Shown: positions 54,638-63,407, numbered from the stretch's first letter. The stretch is 64,000 bases of DNA from JASGIT01 sp047601665 (GCA_047601665.1 JASGIT010000001.1:2790001-2854000), one strand, 5' to 3'. The notes: generated from the letters alone by a model not told the origin. Translations and numbers: made by a program.

Positions 54638-55768
54638 ATGAATGTGAATGCTGGCATCAAATGCCTGATCGTCGATGATATTCCACAGAATCTGATAGCG
54701 CTGGAGGCGTTGCTGCAGGCTGACGGAGTCACATTTCTCAAGGCCCACTCGGCTGTCGAGGCCCTGGAGTTGCTATTGCAGCATGGCGATGTGGCCCTGG
54801 CCCTGCTGGACGTGCAGATGCCTGAAATGAATGGTTTCGAACTGGCGGAACTGATCCGCGGCAGCGAGCGAACCCGGCACATTCCCCTCATCTTCATGAC
54901 CGCCGGCTCCCATGAGCAGAATTGGCAATTCAAAGGGTACGAGAGCGGTGCGGTGGACTTCCTCTACAAGCCCATCGATCCGCACATGCTGGCGACGAAG
55001 GTCAACATATTTTTCGAGTTGCACCGCCGCAAACAGGAGTTGGCACAGCAGTTGGAAGAGCGAACCGAAGCATTGCGCATCAACGAAATGTTCATGGCGG
55101 TGCTCAGCCATGATCTGCGCACTCCGCTGCAGGTCATCAAGATGACCGCCACGCTGCTCAAGCGCCAGACAGATCCGAGCCAGAACTTGGAGTTTGCCGA
55201 ACGCTTGCTGGGCAGTGGCCAGCGCATGGGCCGCATGGTCGAAGACCTGCTGGATGTCACGCGGATCCGCCAGGCGGGCGGATTACGCCTGTTGCCCGCT
55301 GCTTGCGATCTTGGCAACTTGTGTGAACGCGCCATCGAAGACATCCGCAGTTGCGCGCCCAACCGGTCCATTCACTATCAACTGCAGGGCGATCCCAGAG
55401 GCACCTGGGATGGCGAGCGCCTAGCTCAGGTGCTGAGCAATCTTTTGGGCAATGCGATGCAGCATGGCGATCCATTGGATGCCATTTCAGTGGCGCTGGA
55501 TGGATCGGACGCTGGAAAAATAGTGCTGCGCATCTCGAATAGCGGCAGCATTCCTGATGATCTTCTGCCCGTGCTGTTCAGGCCATTCCGGGGTGCAGAA
55601 CGCAGGCCAGGCCAAACCGAGGGCCTTGGACTGGGGCTTTATATCACCCAGCAAATCGTGCAGGCGCACGGCGGGGAAATCCAGGCGCAGTCGAGCAACG
55701 GCAAGACTGTTTTTGAAATCACGCTTCCGCGACGCACCAGCGCCGACAACCACAAGACGCTGCTGTAG
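54638..55768 (+). CDS. Response regulator-histidine kinase fusion (REC-HisKA-HATPase)
   Basis: 376 residues. An N-terminal receiver has the acidic pair in CLIVDDIPQN and phospho-acceptor Asp58 (LALLDVQMPEMNGFE). A short coiled coil leads to HisKA with His158 (AVLSHDLRTPLQVIK), and the HATPase shows NLLGNAMQHG and GLGLGLYITQQIVQAHGG. There is no membrane segment, so it is cytoplasmic. Such hybrids usually take phosphate from the large hybrid kinase upstream. It ends four bases from the convergent lone receiver gene. Confidence 0.88.
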   Translation: MNVNAGIKCLIVDDIPQNLIALEALLQADGVTFLKAHSAVEALELLLQHGDVALALLDVQMPEMNGFELAELIRGSERTRHIPLIFMTAGSHEQNWQFKGYESGAVDFLYKPIDPHMLATKVNIFFELHRRKQELAQQLEERTEALRINEMFMAVLSHDLRTPLQVIKMTATLLKRQTDPSQNLEFAERLLGSGQRMGRMVEDLLDVTRIRQAGGLRLLPAACDLGNLCERAIEDIRSCAPNRSIHYQLQGDPRGTWDGERLAQVLSNLLGNAMQHGDPLDAISVALDGSDAGKIVLRISNSGSIPDDLLPVLFRPFRGAERRPGQTEGLGLGLYITQQIVQAHGGEIQAQSSNGKTVFEITLPRRTSADNHKTLL

Positions 55769-55771
55769 TTT

Positions 55772-56149
55772 TCATGCCTGCGGTGGCTGCCCGGCGTTCC
55801 ATCGCGTTTGGATGTCATCAAGCAAGCCTTCGAGATCTTCGATTTCGAAGGGTTTGGGCAATACATGCACATTAGGCCCCCATTGGGCCGGATACGATCC
55901 CAGGTCGTAACCACTGCACAAGACGATACAGCGGTCTGGTGCTACTTTCAGCAATTGCCGCGCCATGTCCGTTCCGGACAAGCCGGGCAGGCTGACATCT
56001 GACACCACCAGGTCGAATCTCGCTTGCGCGTCCAGCGCCAGCGCTTCCTCTGCTGTGGCGCAGCATGTCACCGTGCGCCCTTCACCATCCATGAGTGCGC
56101 CAATGGTTGAGCGCAAGTCTGCATTGTCTTCAATATAAACTATATTCAT
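55772..56149 (-). CDS. Single-domain response regulator
   Basis: 125 residues, start at 56149 (MNIVYIEDNADLRSTIGALM) with AAGGGGC upstream. The phospho-acceptor is Asp51 (VVSDVSLPGLSGTDMA), and the switch Lys sits in VLPKPFEIEDLEGLLDD. No output domain. It is convergent with the REC-kinase and may be a phosphate sink or shuttle for the same relay. The 268 bases upstream, to 56417, hold no gene I can support. Confidence 0.8.
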   Translation of the reverse strand: MNIVYIEDNADLRSTIGALMDGEGRTVTCCATAEEALALDAQARFDLVVSDVSLPGLSGTDMARQLLKVAPDRCIVLCSGYDLGSYPAQWGPNVHVLPKPFEIEDLEGLLDDIQTRWNAGQPPQA

Positions 56150-56417
56150 GATGCCCCTTATTATATAAACCGGCATGGGTAAATGCTTGCCCATTTGCTG
56201 ATGGTTTCTGTAGGACGAGGGCTATTGGTCTTGTGCGGTGGCGCGACAAAATGGGTGGATATGGATATTGACGGCGTGGATTGTTTGTAGGCCATTGCTG
56301 ACGGTGAGCCCTTGCCTCTGCTGACAGGGGCGATATGGGGAATTATTTAAACTGCAGTTCCAGTCATTTGGATTGGCCATCTTTTGATGGGTGTTTCATT
56401 AATATGCAGGAGGCTGT

Positions 56418-56636
56418 ATGAACGAAGATCGAATCGCGGGCAATTGGAAGCAGTTCAAGGGCAAGGTGCGTGAGCAGTGGGGCAAGCTCACTGATGACGA
56501 CATGGACGTCATTGCAGGCAAGCGCGAGCAGTTGCTGGGGAAGATTCAGGAGCGAGAAGGCATTGCCAAGGAGGTTGCTGAAAAGCAACTGTCCGACTGG
56601 CAAAAGCGCAATCCTGATTTTCGCTTCGACGATTGA
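56418..56636 (+). CDS. CsbD-family general stress protein
   Basis: 72 residues matching the CsbD/YjbJ domain over its full length: RIAGNWKQFKGKVREQWGKL then DDDMDVIAGKREQLLGKIQE. Small, highly charged and helical. AGGAGG precedes the ATG. These proteins accumulate in stationary phase or osmotic stress; their mechanism is unknown. Confidence 0.88.
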   Translation: MNEDRIAGNWKQFKGKVREQWGKLTDDDMDVIAGKREQLLGKIQEREGIAKEVAEKQLSDWQKRNPDFRFDD

Positions 56637-56698
56637 TTAAGCCATGGTGCCGCATTCAATGCGTGCGCCGTAAACGATAGTACAGAAAGGACCAACCG

Positions 56699-57268
56699 AT
56701 GATGTCTCTGAAATCCCACCTGTTGGTGGCATGTGTTGCTGCCACGTTTGCCTCCTCCGCATTTGCGTTGACGCCTGCGGAGCAAAAGGCGGAAAAAGAC
56801 CGCATCAGCGCCGAATACAAGGCCGCCAAGGACCAATGCAAGTCGCTGAAAGGCAATTCCAAGGATATCTGCAAGGAGCAGGCCGAGGGCCAGAAGAAGG
56901 TCAGCGAAGCTGAACTGAAGTACAAGGCCGACCCCAGCGAAAGCCACCGTTACCAAGTGGCGAAGGCAAAGGCAGATGCGGACTATGCAGTCGCCAAGGA
57001 GAAATGTGACGACGCCGCTGGCAATGCCAAGGATGTCTGCCGCAAGGACGCAAACGCTGCGCATGTGAAGGCACTGGAATCCGCCAAGGTTTCCGAGGTG
57101 CGCCACGATGCCGGAGCCAAGCCCTCGGACGTTGCCGAGGCCCGCAAGGAAGCCAGCGAGAAGACGCGGGAGGCGGACTATAAAGCGGCCAAGGAGCGCT
57201 GCGACGCCTTGTCCGGCGATCCCAAGGATGCCTGCGTTGCGGACGCCAAGCGCAGGTTTGGCCAATAA
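56699..57268 (+). CDS. Secreted protein with three CX10C repeats
   Basis: 189 residues. The signal peptide (LLVACVAATFASSAFA-LT) exports it to the periplasm. The mature part repeats one unit three times: AAKDQCKSLKGNSKDICKEQ, VAKEKCDDAAGNAKDVCRKD and AAKERCDALSGDPKDACVAD. Each has two cysteines ten residues apart and a KDxC ending, so each could form one disulfide in a helical hairpin. It is rich in Lys, Ala, Asp and Glu. I have seen similar unnamed proteins in this group but know no function. ATGATG start at 56699 or 56702. Confidence 0.7.
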   Translation: MMSLKSHLLVACVAATFASSAFALTPAEQKAEKDRISAEYKAAKDQCKSLKGNSKDICKEQAEGQKKVSEAELKYKADPSESHRYQVAKAKADADYAVAKEKCDDAAGNAKDVCRKDANAAHVKALESAKVSEVRHDAGAKPSDVAEARKEASEKTREADYKAAKERCDALSGDPKDACVADAKRRFGQ

Positions 57269-57395
57269 CAGTTCAGCAACTATCCAAACATAAGGCATTG
57301 AACATATTCACGGTCTCAGCGCGAGATCAATTTTTCTCCCCCATCCACATCCCCACTGCCGGTGATGGTGTGGCATAGCTCGAAAGGAGCCTCCC

Positions 57396-57752
57396 ATGAA
57401 TACAGTCAATACGGCCACCAGCGTCATTTCTTCCGAAAAAGTACGCGGCACGAATGTGTACAACCCCGCAGGCGACAAGCTCGGCTCCATAGAGGAGTTG
57501 ATGATCGACAAGATCTCCGGCCGCGTGCGCTATGCGGTCATGGAGTTTGGCGGGTTCCTTGGCATGGGAACCGACATCTACCCATTGCCCTGGGATACCC
57601 TGAAGTATGACACCGGCATGGGTGGGTATGTCGTCACGCTGACCAAGGAGCAACTCGAAAATGCGCCGCGCTATGAACGCGCCGCCATCCCGGAATACAC
57701 CGACGAGTATGGGCGGCGCGTTTACGACCACTACGGCGTTCCGTACCTGTAG
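57396..57752 (+). CDS. PRC-barrel domain protein
   Basis: 118 residues. The PRC-barrel reads SEKVRGTNVYNPAGDKLGSI, EELMIDKISGRVRYAVMEFG and GFLGMGTDIYPLPWDTLKYD. Soluble, no signal peptide. Start at 57396 with AAAGGAG upstream. Stand-alone PRC-barrel proteins often occur with CsbD-type stress genes; biochemical role unknown. Confidence 0.85.
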   Translation: MNTVNTATSVISSEKVRGTNVYNPAGDKLGSIEELMIDKISGRVRYAVMEFGGFLGMGTDIYPLPWDTLKYDTGMGGYVVTLTKEQLENAPRYERAAIPEYTDEYGRRVYDHYGVPYL

Positions 57753-57832
57753 TAGCAGGTGAGCAGGGCGGCGTGTCGCGGTTGACGGCCGCGTGCGCTG
57801 CGACAGATCACCGAACATCGAAGGCGATGTCG

Positions 57833-57861
57833 TTGCGCTGCTCTCCAGATCGTGTTATAGT
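57833..57861 (+). promoter_or_regulatory. Sigma-70 promoter of the tRNA-Gly gene
   Basis: TTGCGC (57833-57838) and TATAGT (57856-57861) are 17 bases apart, and the tRNA starts 30 bases after the -10 box. Spacing and position suit a stable-RNA promoter. Confidence 0.6.
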
Positions 57862-57891
57862 CTACGTCTTGCCGGATCGCTGGCAAGCAAT

Positions 57892-57967
57892 GCGGGAATA
57901 GCTCAGTTGGTAGAGCGCAACCTTGCCAAGGTTGAGGTCGAGAGTTCGAGACTCTTTTCCCGCTCCA
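57892..57967 (+). tRNA. tRNA-Gly (GCC)
   Basis: A complete 76-base cloverleaf. Acceptor GCGGGAA pairs with TTCCCGC, the D-arm has GCTCAGTTGGTAGAGC, the anticodon loop is TTGCCAA (GCC at 57925-57927), the T-loop is TTCGAGA, and CCA is encoded. It is followed by its own hairpin terminator. Confidence 0.95.
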
Positions 57968-57975
57968 AACATCCA

Positions 57976-58001
57976 AAGGGAAGCTCAGGCTTCCCTTTTT
58001 T
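57976..58001 (+). terminator. Terminator between tRNA-Gly and tRNA-Leu
   Basis: A 9-bp perfect stem, AAGGGAAGC (57976-57984) and GCTTCCCTT (57989-57997), with loop TCAG and a T-run. The tRNA-Leu gene that follows therefore probably depends on readthrough or its own promoter. Confidence 0.8.
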
Positions 58002-58020
58002 CATGGTGCCAGCACCCTTT

Positions 58021-58112
58021 GCCCCGATGGTGAAATTGGTAGACACTGCGGACTTAAAATCCGCCGCTTCCTGAAAAGGGGCGTGCCGGTTCGACCCCGG
58101 CTCGGGGCACCA
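58021..58112 (+). tRNA. tRNA-Leu (TAA)
   Basis: 92 bases with a long variable arm as expected for leucine. Acceptor GCCCCGA pairs with TCGGGGC, the anticodon loop is CTTAAAA (TAA at 58055-58057), the T-loop is TTCGACC, and CCA is encoded at the end. Confidence 0.95.
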
Positions 58113-58125
58113 GAGAGATCTGATC

Positions 58126-58761
58126 ATGTCTAGCTACAACGACAACGCTCCTTTCGAAATCCACGTCCATGGTCAGGTGCTGCTGCGCCCTGGCACACGC
58201 TTTGAGCAGTTGCAGGAAGCGCTCAAGCCGCTGTGGAAGTACGCGGGCGCGCGTTCGCTGGCCGATGGCGCGGCCAGCGCCTATGAGGAAGAGCCGGGCA
58301 TCGAGTTCGACACCAAGGAAAACCTGCTGCGCATGTGCTGGACGGTGCTGGGCGACGAGGATTTCCGCCAGTCGCTCGACGAGATGTGCATGAGCCTTAA
58401 CGACATCGCGGAGCAGGGCGCGGCCATTGAGGTCACGTTCTACGACACCGAGTTCGACGAGGAGGAAGCGCCCGAGGACGAGGATTCGCGCGACGACTTC
58501 GTGATGCTGTTCGTGGGCCCCACGCCCGCCGCCATCATGCAGGTGCAGCGTGATTTGCTGGTGCAGGATGTGGTGAACCTGATGGAGCGCCACTTCGATG
58601 CCTCCGAGCTGGGCGGCGTGGTGGCCGAGATCGACCAGTTGTTCAGCCAGCGCTTTGACGCGCTGGTGAATTCGCTGGAGATCGGCAAGCCGCCGCGTGG
58701 CTCGGGTGGGCAGGGCGGGCATGGTGGCGGCAGCGGACGCCGCCCGCGCCATCTGCATTGA
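58126..58761 (+). CDS. Hypothetical protein, 211 residues (DUF6806-like)
   Basis: It begins MSSYNDNAPFEIHVHGQVLL, has an acidic middle (TEFDEEEAPEDEDSRDDFVM) and a Gly/Arg-rich tail (GSGGQGGHGGGSGRRPRHLH). No signal or membrane segment. I associate it with an uncharacterised Comamonadaceae family (possibly DUF6806), with modest certainty. It starts 14 bases after the tRNA-Leu 3' end, so it is likely co-transcribed with the tRNA. It is convergent with murI. Confidence 0.6.
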   Translation: MSSYNDNAPFEIHVHGQVLLRPGTRFEQLQEALKPLWKYAGARSLADGAASAYEEEPGIEFDTKENLLRMCWTVLGDEDFRQSLDEMCMSLNDIAEQGAAIEVTFYDTEFDEEEAPEDEDSRDDFVMLFVGPTPAAIMQVQRDLLVQDVVNLMERHFDASELGGVVAEIDQLFSQRFDALVNSLEIGKPPRGSGGQGGHGGGSGRRPRHLH

Positions 58762-58771
58762 GAAATCTGCG

Positions 58772-59602
58772 TTAAACGGTTGCGGCGGGCATGGGCACGG
58801 TGACCGTGCCGCACCGGTCTGCGGGCAGTTGCAGCCACCGTGCCGCAGCCTGTTGCAGCAGCGGGAGGTCGCCGGTGGTCAGCAGCGTGGCTTCCCCGGC
58901 CTGGCTTTCCGGCGCCAGCAGGCCGGCGGCCTGCAGCAGCCGCCGCGTCTGGCGGGCGACGGGTTGGCCGGTTTCCAGCAATTGCACGTGCGGCCCGGCC
59001 AGGGCGCGCAGCGTGTCTTCCGCGAACACGTAGTGCGTGCAGCCGAGCACCAGCGTATCCATGCCCGGCTCCAAGGCTGTGATGTAGCGTGCGCACAGCG
59101 CCTGGACTTCCTGGGCGGCTGCCGCATCCACCGTGGCGCGCTCGATGGCGTGGGCCAGCCCGTCGCAGGGTTGCACGGTGAATTCGGCCTCGGATTCCAG
59201 CGAAGCGCGCAGCCGCGCGAATTTGGCGCTGGCGACCGTGCCGCGCGTGGCCATCACGCCAATGCGCTTGGTGCGGCTGGCCGCCACGGCGGGCTTGAGC
59301 GCGGGTTCCACGCCGACCAGGGGCAGGGCGGGATAGCTGGCGCGCAGTTCGTGGATGGCGGCGGCCGTGGCGGTGTTGCAGGCCACCACCAGCGCCTTGA
59401 TGCCGTGCGCGCGCAGCAGGTGTTCGGCGATGGCGTGGGTGCGTGCCGCGACGAAGGCATCGCCGCGTTCGCCGTAGGGGGCGAAGCCGTTGTCGGCCAG
59501 GTAGATGAAGCGCTCGTGCGGCAACTCCGCGCGCAAGGCGCGCAGCACGCTCAGGCCGCCGACGCCGCTGTCGAAGACTCCGATGGGGTGGGTGGCAGGC
59601 AT
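58772..59602 (-). CDS. murI: Glutamate racemase
   Basis: 276 residues. Catalytic cysteines are Cys75 (LVVACNTATAAAI) and Cys188 (LVLGCTHYVF). The N-terminal strand HPIGVFDSGVGGLSVLRALR is the family signature. It makes D-glutamate for peptidoglycan. The copy of the dispersed repeat lies right against the start codon, between murI and the fumarase gene upstream. Full length. Confidence 0.93.
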   Translation of the reverse strand: MPATHPIGVFDSGVGGLSVLRALRAELPHERFIYLADNGFAPYGERGDAFVAARTHAIAEHLLRAHGIKALVVACNTATAAAIHELRASYPALPLVGVEPALKPAVAASRTKRIGVMATRGTVASAKFARLRASLESEAEFTVQPCDGLAHAIERATVDAAAAQEVQALCARYITALEPGMDTLVLGCTHYVFAEDTLRALAGPHVQLLETGQPVARQTRRLLQAAGLLAPESQAGEATLLTTGDLPLLQQAAARWLQLPADRCGTVTVPMPAATV

Positions 59603-59655
59603 TTGCTATTGAAAATATAGCTGCTAGCGCTTATTCAGTAAGCGCTAGAGGCCAA
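59603..59655. repeat. Dispersed intergenic repeat, copy 3, with perfect hairpin
   Basis: It contains ATAGCTGCTAGCGCTTA and then TAAGCGCTAGAGGCC. AGCGCTTA and TAAGCGCT form an 8-bp stem with a 5-base loop. Its reverse complement aligns with copy 2 (15720-15766). It occupies nearly the whole murI-fumA gap. Confidence 0.7.
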
Positions 59656-59667
59656 AAACGTTCAAAG

Positions 59668-61221
59668 TCAGCTGGCGGCCACCGCAATGCCCTTGAACTC
59701 GCCCGACGCAATGCGTTTTTGCCATTCCGCCGGGCCGGTAGTGTGCGCGCTGGTGCCGCCTGCGTCCACGGCCACGGTGACGGGCATGTCCACCACGTCG
59801 AATTCGTAGATGGCTTCCATGCCCAGGTCGGCAAAGCCCACCACCTTGGCGGCCTTGATGGCCTTGCTGACCAGGTAGGCTGCGCCGCCCACGGCCATGA
59901 GGTAGGCGCTCTTGTGCTTCTGGATGGCTTCGATGGCGACCGGGCCGCGTTCGGATTTGCCGATCATGGCGATCAGGCCGGTCTGGGCCAGCATCATCTC
60001 GGTGAACTTGTCCATGCGCGTGGCGGTGGTGGGGCCCGCGGGGCCGACGACTTCATCGCGCACCGGGTCGACCGGGCCGACGTAGTAGATGGCGCGGTTG
60101 GTGAAGTCCACGGGCAGCTTCTCGCCCTTGGCGAGCATGTCCTGGATGCGCTTGTGCGCGGCGTCGCGGCCGGTGAGCATCTTGCCGTTGAGCAGCAGGG
60201 TCTGGCCGGGCTTCCAGCTGGCGACTTCTTCCTTGGTGAGGGTGTTCAGGTCGACGCGCTTGCTCTTCTCGGTGTCGGGCGTCCAGTTCACCTTGGGCCA
60301 CAGGTCGAGGCTGGGCGCGTCCAGGTACACCGGGCCGCTGCCGTCGAGCACGAAGTGCGCGTGGCGCGTGGCGGCGCAGTTGGGGATCATGGCCACGGGC
60401 TTGCTGGCGGCGTGCGTGGGGTACATCTTGACCTTCACGTCCAGCACCGTGGTCAGGCCGCCCAGGCCCTGCGCGCCGATGCCCAGGGCATTGACCTTTT
60501 CGTACAGTTCCAGGCGCAGTTCCTCGACCTGGTCGAGCTTCTCGCCGCGCGCGGCCTTGGCCTGCAGCTCGTACATGTCCAGGTCTTCCATCAGGCTTTC
60601 CTTGGCCAGCAGCACGGCCTTTTCCGCCGTGCCGCCGATGCCGATGCCCAACATGCCCGGCGGGCACCAGCCCGCGCCCATGGTGGGCACGGTCTTGAGC
60701 ACCCAGTCGACGATGTTGTCGCTGGGGTTCATCATGATCATCTTGGACTTGTTCTCGCTGCCGCCGCCCTTGGCGGCCACCGTGACGTCCACCGTGCCGC
60801 CGGGCACGATCTGCACGTTGATGACGGCGGGGGTGTTGTCCTTGGTGTTCTTGCGGGCGAACTGCGGGTCGGCCACCACGCTGGCGCGCAGCATGTTGTC
60901 GGGGTGGTTGTAGCCCTGGCGCACGCCTTCGTTCACGGCGTCTTCCAGGCTGCCGGTGAAGCCTTCCCAGCGCACGTCCATGCCCACTTTCAGGAAGACG
61001 TTGACGATGCCCGTGTCCTGGCAGATGGGGCGGTGGCCGGTGGCGCTCATCTTGCTGTTGGTGAGGATCTGCGCCATCGCGTCCTTGGCGGCGGGGCTTT
61101 GCTCGCGCTCGTAGGCGCGCGCCAGGTGGGCGATGAAGTCGGGCGTGTGGTAGTAGCTGATGTACTGCAGCGCGCCTGCGACGGAGTCGATCAGGTCTTG
61201 CTGGCGGATCGTGGTGGTCAT
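59668..61221 (-). CDS. fumA: Class I (Fe-S) fumarate hydratase
   Basis: 517 residues of the dimeric, oxygen-labile fumarase class. The N-terminal domain contains HRPICQDTGIVNVFL with a cluster cysteine, then GWCPPGMLGIGIGGTAEKAV and IPNCAATRHAHFVLDGSG. The C-terminal beta domain holds GRDAAHKRIQDMLAKGEKLP and IYYVGPVDPVRDEVVGPAGP. It hydrates fumarate to malate in the TCA cycle. It is divergent from fumC, so the cell has an iron-dependent and an iron-free isoenzyme side by side. Confidence 0.92.
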   Translation of the reverse strand: MTTTIRQQDLIDSVAGALQYISYYHTPDFIAHLARAYEREQSPAAKDAMAQILTNSKMSATGHRPICQDTGIVNVFLKVGMDVRWEGFTGSLEDAVNEGVRQGYNHPDNMLRASVVADPQFARKNTKDNTPAVINVQIVPGGTVDVTVAAKGGGSENKSKMIMMNPSDNIVDWVLKTVPTMGAGWCPPGMLGIGIGGTAEKAVLLAKESLMEDLDMYELQAKAARGEKLDQVEELRLELYEKVNALGIGAQGLGGLTTVLDVKVKMYPTHAASKPVAMIPNCAATRHAHFVLDGSGPVYLDAPSLDLWPKVNWTPDTEKSKRVDLNTLTKEEVASWKPGQTLLLNGKMLTGRDAAHKRIQDMLAKGEKLPVDFTNRAIYYVGPVDPVRDEVVGPAGPTTATRMDKFTEMMLAQTGLIAMIGKSERGPVAIEAIQKHKSAYLMAVGGAAYLVSKAIKAAKVVGFADLGMEAIYEFDVVDMPVTVAVDAGGTSAHTTGPAEWQKRIASGEFKGIAVAAS

Positions 61222-61343
61222 CGGTGGGGCTCTCGGTTATAGGAAGAAAATCCGCCATGGATTATCGGGGTATCTTCTTGTTGCGAAGAGTTCTCATTGA
61301 CGGGGTTACGATGGTGGATTCATTCGCAAGGAGTCTTCCGCAC

Positions 61344-62726
61344 ATGACCGCCACCCGCCAGGAAAAAGACACGTTCGGCCCCATCGCCGTGCCCGCCGAC
61401 AAGCTCTGGGGCGCGCAGACGCAGCGTTCGCTGCAGAACTTCGACATCAGCGGCGAGCGCCAGCCGCGCGAGATCATCCGCGCGCTGGCGCAGGTCAAGC
61501 GGGCCTCGGCCACGGTCAACCACGCGCTGGGCCTGCTCGACGCGAAGAAGGCCGAGGCCATCGTCGCCGCCGCGCAGGAGGTGATCGACGGCAAGCACCC
61601 CGATGAATTCCCCCTGGTGGTGTGGCAGACCGGCTCGGGCACGCAGAGCAACATGAACCTCAACGAGGTCATCGCCAACCGCGCCAGCGAGCTGCTGGGC
61701 GGCGAGCGCGGCGAGGCGCGGCTGGTGCACCCGAACGACGACGTGAACAAGAGCCAGTCGAGCAACGACGTGTTCCCCACCGCGTCGCACGTGGCGGCGG
61801 TGGATGCGCTGACGAACAAGCTGCTGCCCGCCATCGGACGGCTGCGCGAAACCCTGGCGCAGAAGGCGCGGGACTTCGACGGCATCGTCAAGATTGGCCG
61901 CACCCATTTGCAGGACGCCACGCCGCTCACCCTGGGGCAGGAGATTTCGGGCTGGGTGGCGCAGCTGGAGCACGGCGCCCGCCACGTGCGCGATGCGCTG
62001 CCGCACCTGTGCGAGCTGGCCCTGGGCGGCACGGCGGTGGGCACGGGCCTGAACGCGCCCAAGGGCTACGCCGAAGGCGTGGCGAAGGAACTGGCGGCCA
62101 TCACCGGGCTGCCGTTCGTCACGTCGCCCAACAAGTTCGAGTCGCTGGCCTCGCAGGACGCTCTGGTGCACGCCCACGGCGCGCTCAAGACCCTGGCCGC
62201 GAGCATGAACAAGATCGCCAACGACGTGCGCTGGCTCGCCAGCGGCCCGCGCAGCGGCATTGGCGAGATCAGCATCCCGGAGAACGAGCCCGGCTCGTCC
62301 ATCATGCCCGGCAAGGTCAACCCCACGCAGAGCGAAGCCATCACCATGCTGGCCGCGCAGGTCATGGGCAACGACGTGGCGATCAACATCGGCGGCATGA
62401 GCGGCAACTTCGAGCTGAACGTGTTCCGGCCTGTCGTGGCGCACAACTTTTTGCAGAGCGTGCGCCTGCTGGCCGATGGCATCGTGAGCTTCAACGACCA
62501 CTGCGCCGCGGGCATCGAGCCGAACCGCGAGCGCATCGACCACCTGGTCCAGCAGTCGCTGATGCTGGTCACCGCGCTCAACCCGCACATCGGCTACGAC
62601 AAGGCGGCCTTCATTGCCAAGAAGGGGCACAAGGAGGGCACCAGCCTGCGCGAGGCGGCGATTGCCTCGGGGTATGTGACGGCGGAGCAGTTCGATGCCT
62701 GGGTGGTGCCGGCGAATATGGTGTAG
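61344..62726 (+). CDS. fumC: Class II fumarate hydratase
   Basis: 460 residues of the fumarase/aspartase superfamily. The substrate site is TGSGTQSNMNLNEVIANRAS, the catalytic region is VKIGRTHLQDATPLTLGQEI, and the mobile signature loop is GSSIMPGKVNPTQSEA. Tetrameric, cofactor-free and stable to oxidants. The ATG at 61344 has AAGGAG 11 bases upstream, so the longer in-frame extension from 61224 is rejected. Divergent from fumA with 122 bases between. Confidence 0.93.
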   Translation: MTATRQEKDTFGPIAVPADKLWGAQTQRSLQNFDISGERQPREIIRALAQVKRASATVNHALGLLDAKKAEAIVAAAQEVIDGKHPDEFPLVVWQTGSGTQSNMNLNEVIANRASELLGGERGEARLVHPNDDVNKSQSSNDVFPTASHVAAVDALTNKLLPAIGRLRETLAQKARDFDGIVKIGRTHLQDATPLTLGQEISGWVAQLEHGARHVRDALPHLCELALGGTAVGTGLNAPKGYAEGVAKELAAITGLPFVTSPNKFESLASQDALVHAHGALKTLAASMNKIANDVRWLASGPRSGIGEISIPENEPGSSIMPGKVNPTQSEAITMLAAQVMGNDVAINIGGMSGNFELNVFRPVVAHNFLQSVRLLADGIVSFNDHCAAGIEPNRERIDHLVQQSLMLVTALNPHIGYDKAAFIAKKGHKEGTSLREAAIASGYVTAEQFDAWVVPANMV

Positions 62727-63407
62727 TCAGTTTTCCGGCTCGAAGGCGAAGCCCACGCCGTAAACGGAGCGGATCCAGTCCTTGTTTTCGCCCCCCGCCG
62801 TCTTGAGCTTCTTGCGCAGGTTCTTGATGTGGCTGTCGATGGCGCGTTCGTTCACGTCCAGCGTGTCGTCGTAGGCCAGGTCGAGCAGTTGTGCGCGCGA
62901 GAGGATGCGCCCGGGCTGTTTGGACAGCGCCTGCAGCAGCCGGAATTCGCGCCGCGTGAGGGAGAGCGGCGCGCCGTTCAGCGCGGCCTGCCAGCCGTAG
63001 TCGTCCAGCGCCAGGTTGGCGGGGGCGGCCTTGGCGTCCGCGTCGGGCGGGCTGCGGCGCAGCACGGCCTTCACGCGGGCCACGACTTCGCGCGGCGAGA
63101 AGGGCTTGCAGATGTAGTCGTCCGCGCCCAGTTCCAGGCCCAGCAGGCGGTCCACTTCCTCGACGCGGGCGGTCAGCAGGATGACCGGGCGCTGCGTGTG
63201 GCGGCGCGACTCGCGCAGCACGTCCAGCCCGTTCATGCCGGGCAGCATGATGTCGAGCAGGGTCAGGTCGGGCGGCGCTTCGGCCAGGCGTTGGAGGGCG
63301 GTGGGGCCGTCGGCGGCGTGCTCGGCCTCGTAGCCGGCGTGGCGCAGGTAGTCGAGCAGCACGGAGGCGATGTCGGTTTCGTCTTCCACGACGAGGATGC
63401 GGGTCAT
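62727..63407 (-). CDS. OmpR-family response regulator (BaeR-like)
   Basis: 226 residues. The receiver begins MTRILVVEDETDIASVLLDY; Asp52 (LLDIMLPGMNG) is the phospho-acceptor and the Lys in DDYICKPFSPREV is the switch residue. The C-terminal winged helix contains LTRREFRLLQALSKQPGRIL and SHIKNLRKKLK. The start at 63407 overlaps the kinase stop by four bases. Likely controls an envelope-stress or efflux regulon; targets are not visible. Confidence 0.88.
   Translation of the reverse strand: MTRILVVEDETDIASVLLDYLRHAGYEAEHAADGPTALQRLAEAPPDLTLLDIMLPGMNGLDVLRESRRHTQRPVILLTARVEEVDRLLGLELGADDYICKPFSPREVVARVKAVLRRSPPDADAKAAPANLALDDYGWQAALNGAPLSLTRREFRLLQALSKQPGRILSRAQLLDLAYDDTLDVNERAIDSHIKNLRKKLKTAGGENKDWIRSVYGVGFAFEPEN

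Noticed and set aside
59719..61242. Plus-strand open frame of 507 codons opposite fumA
   Set aside because: It mirrors fumA exactly and has biased His/Gly/Ala composition, so it is a shadow of the class I fumarase.
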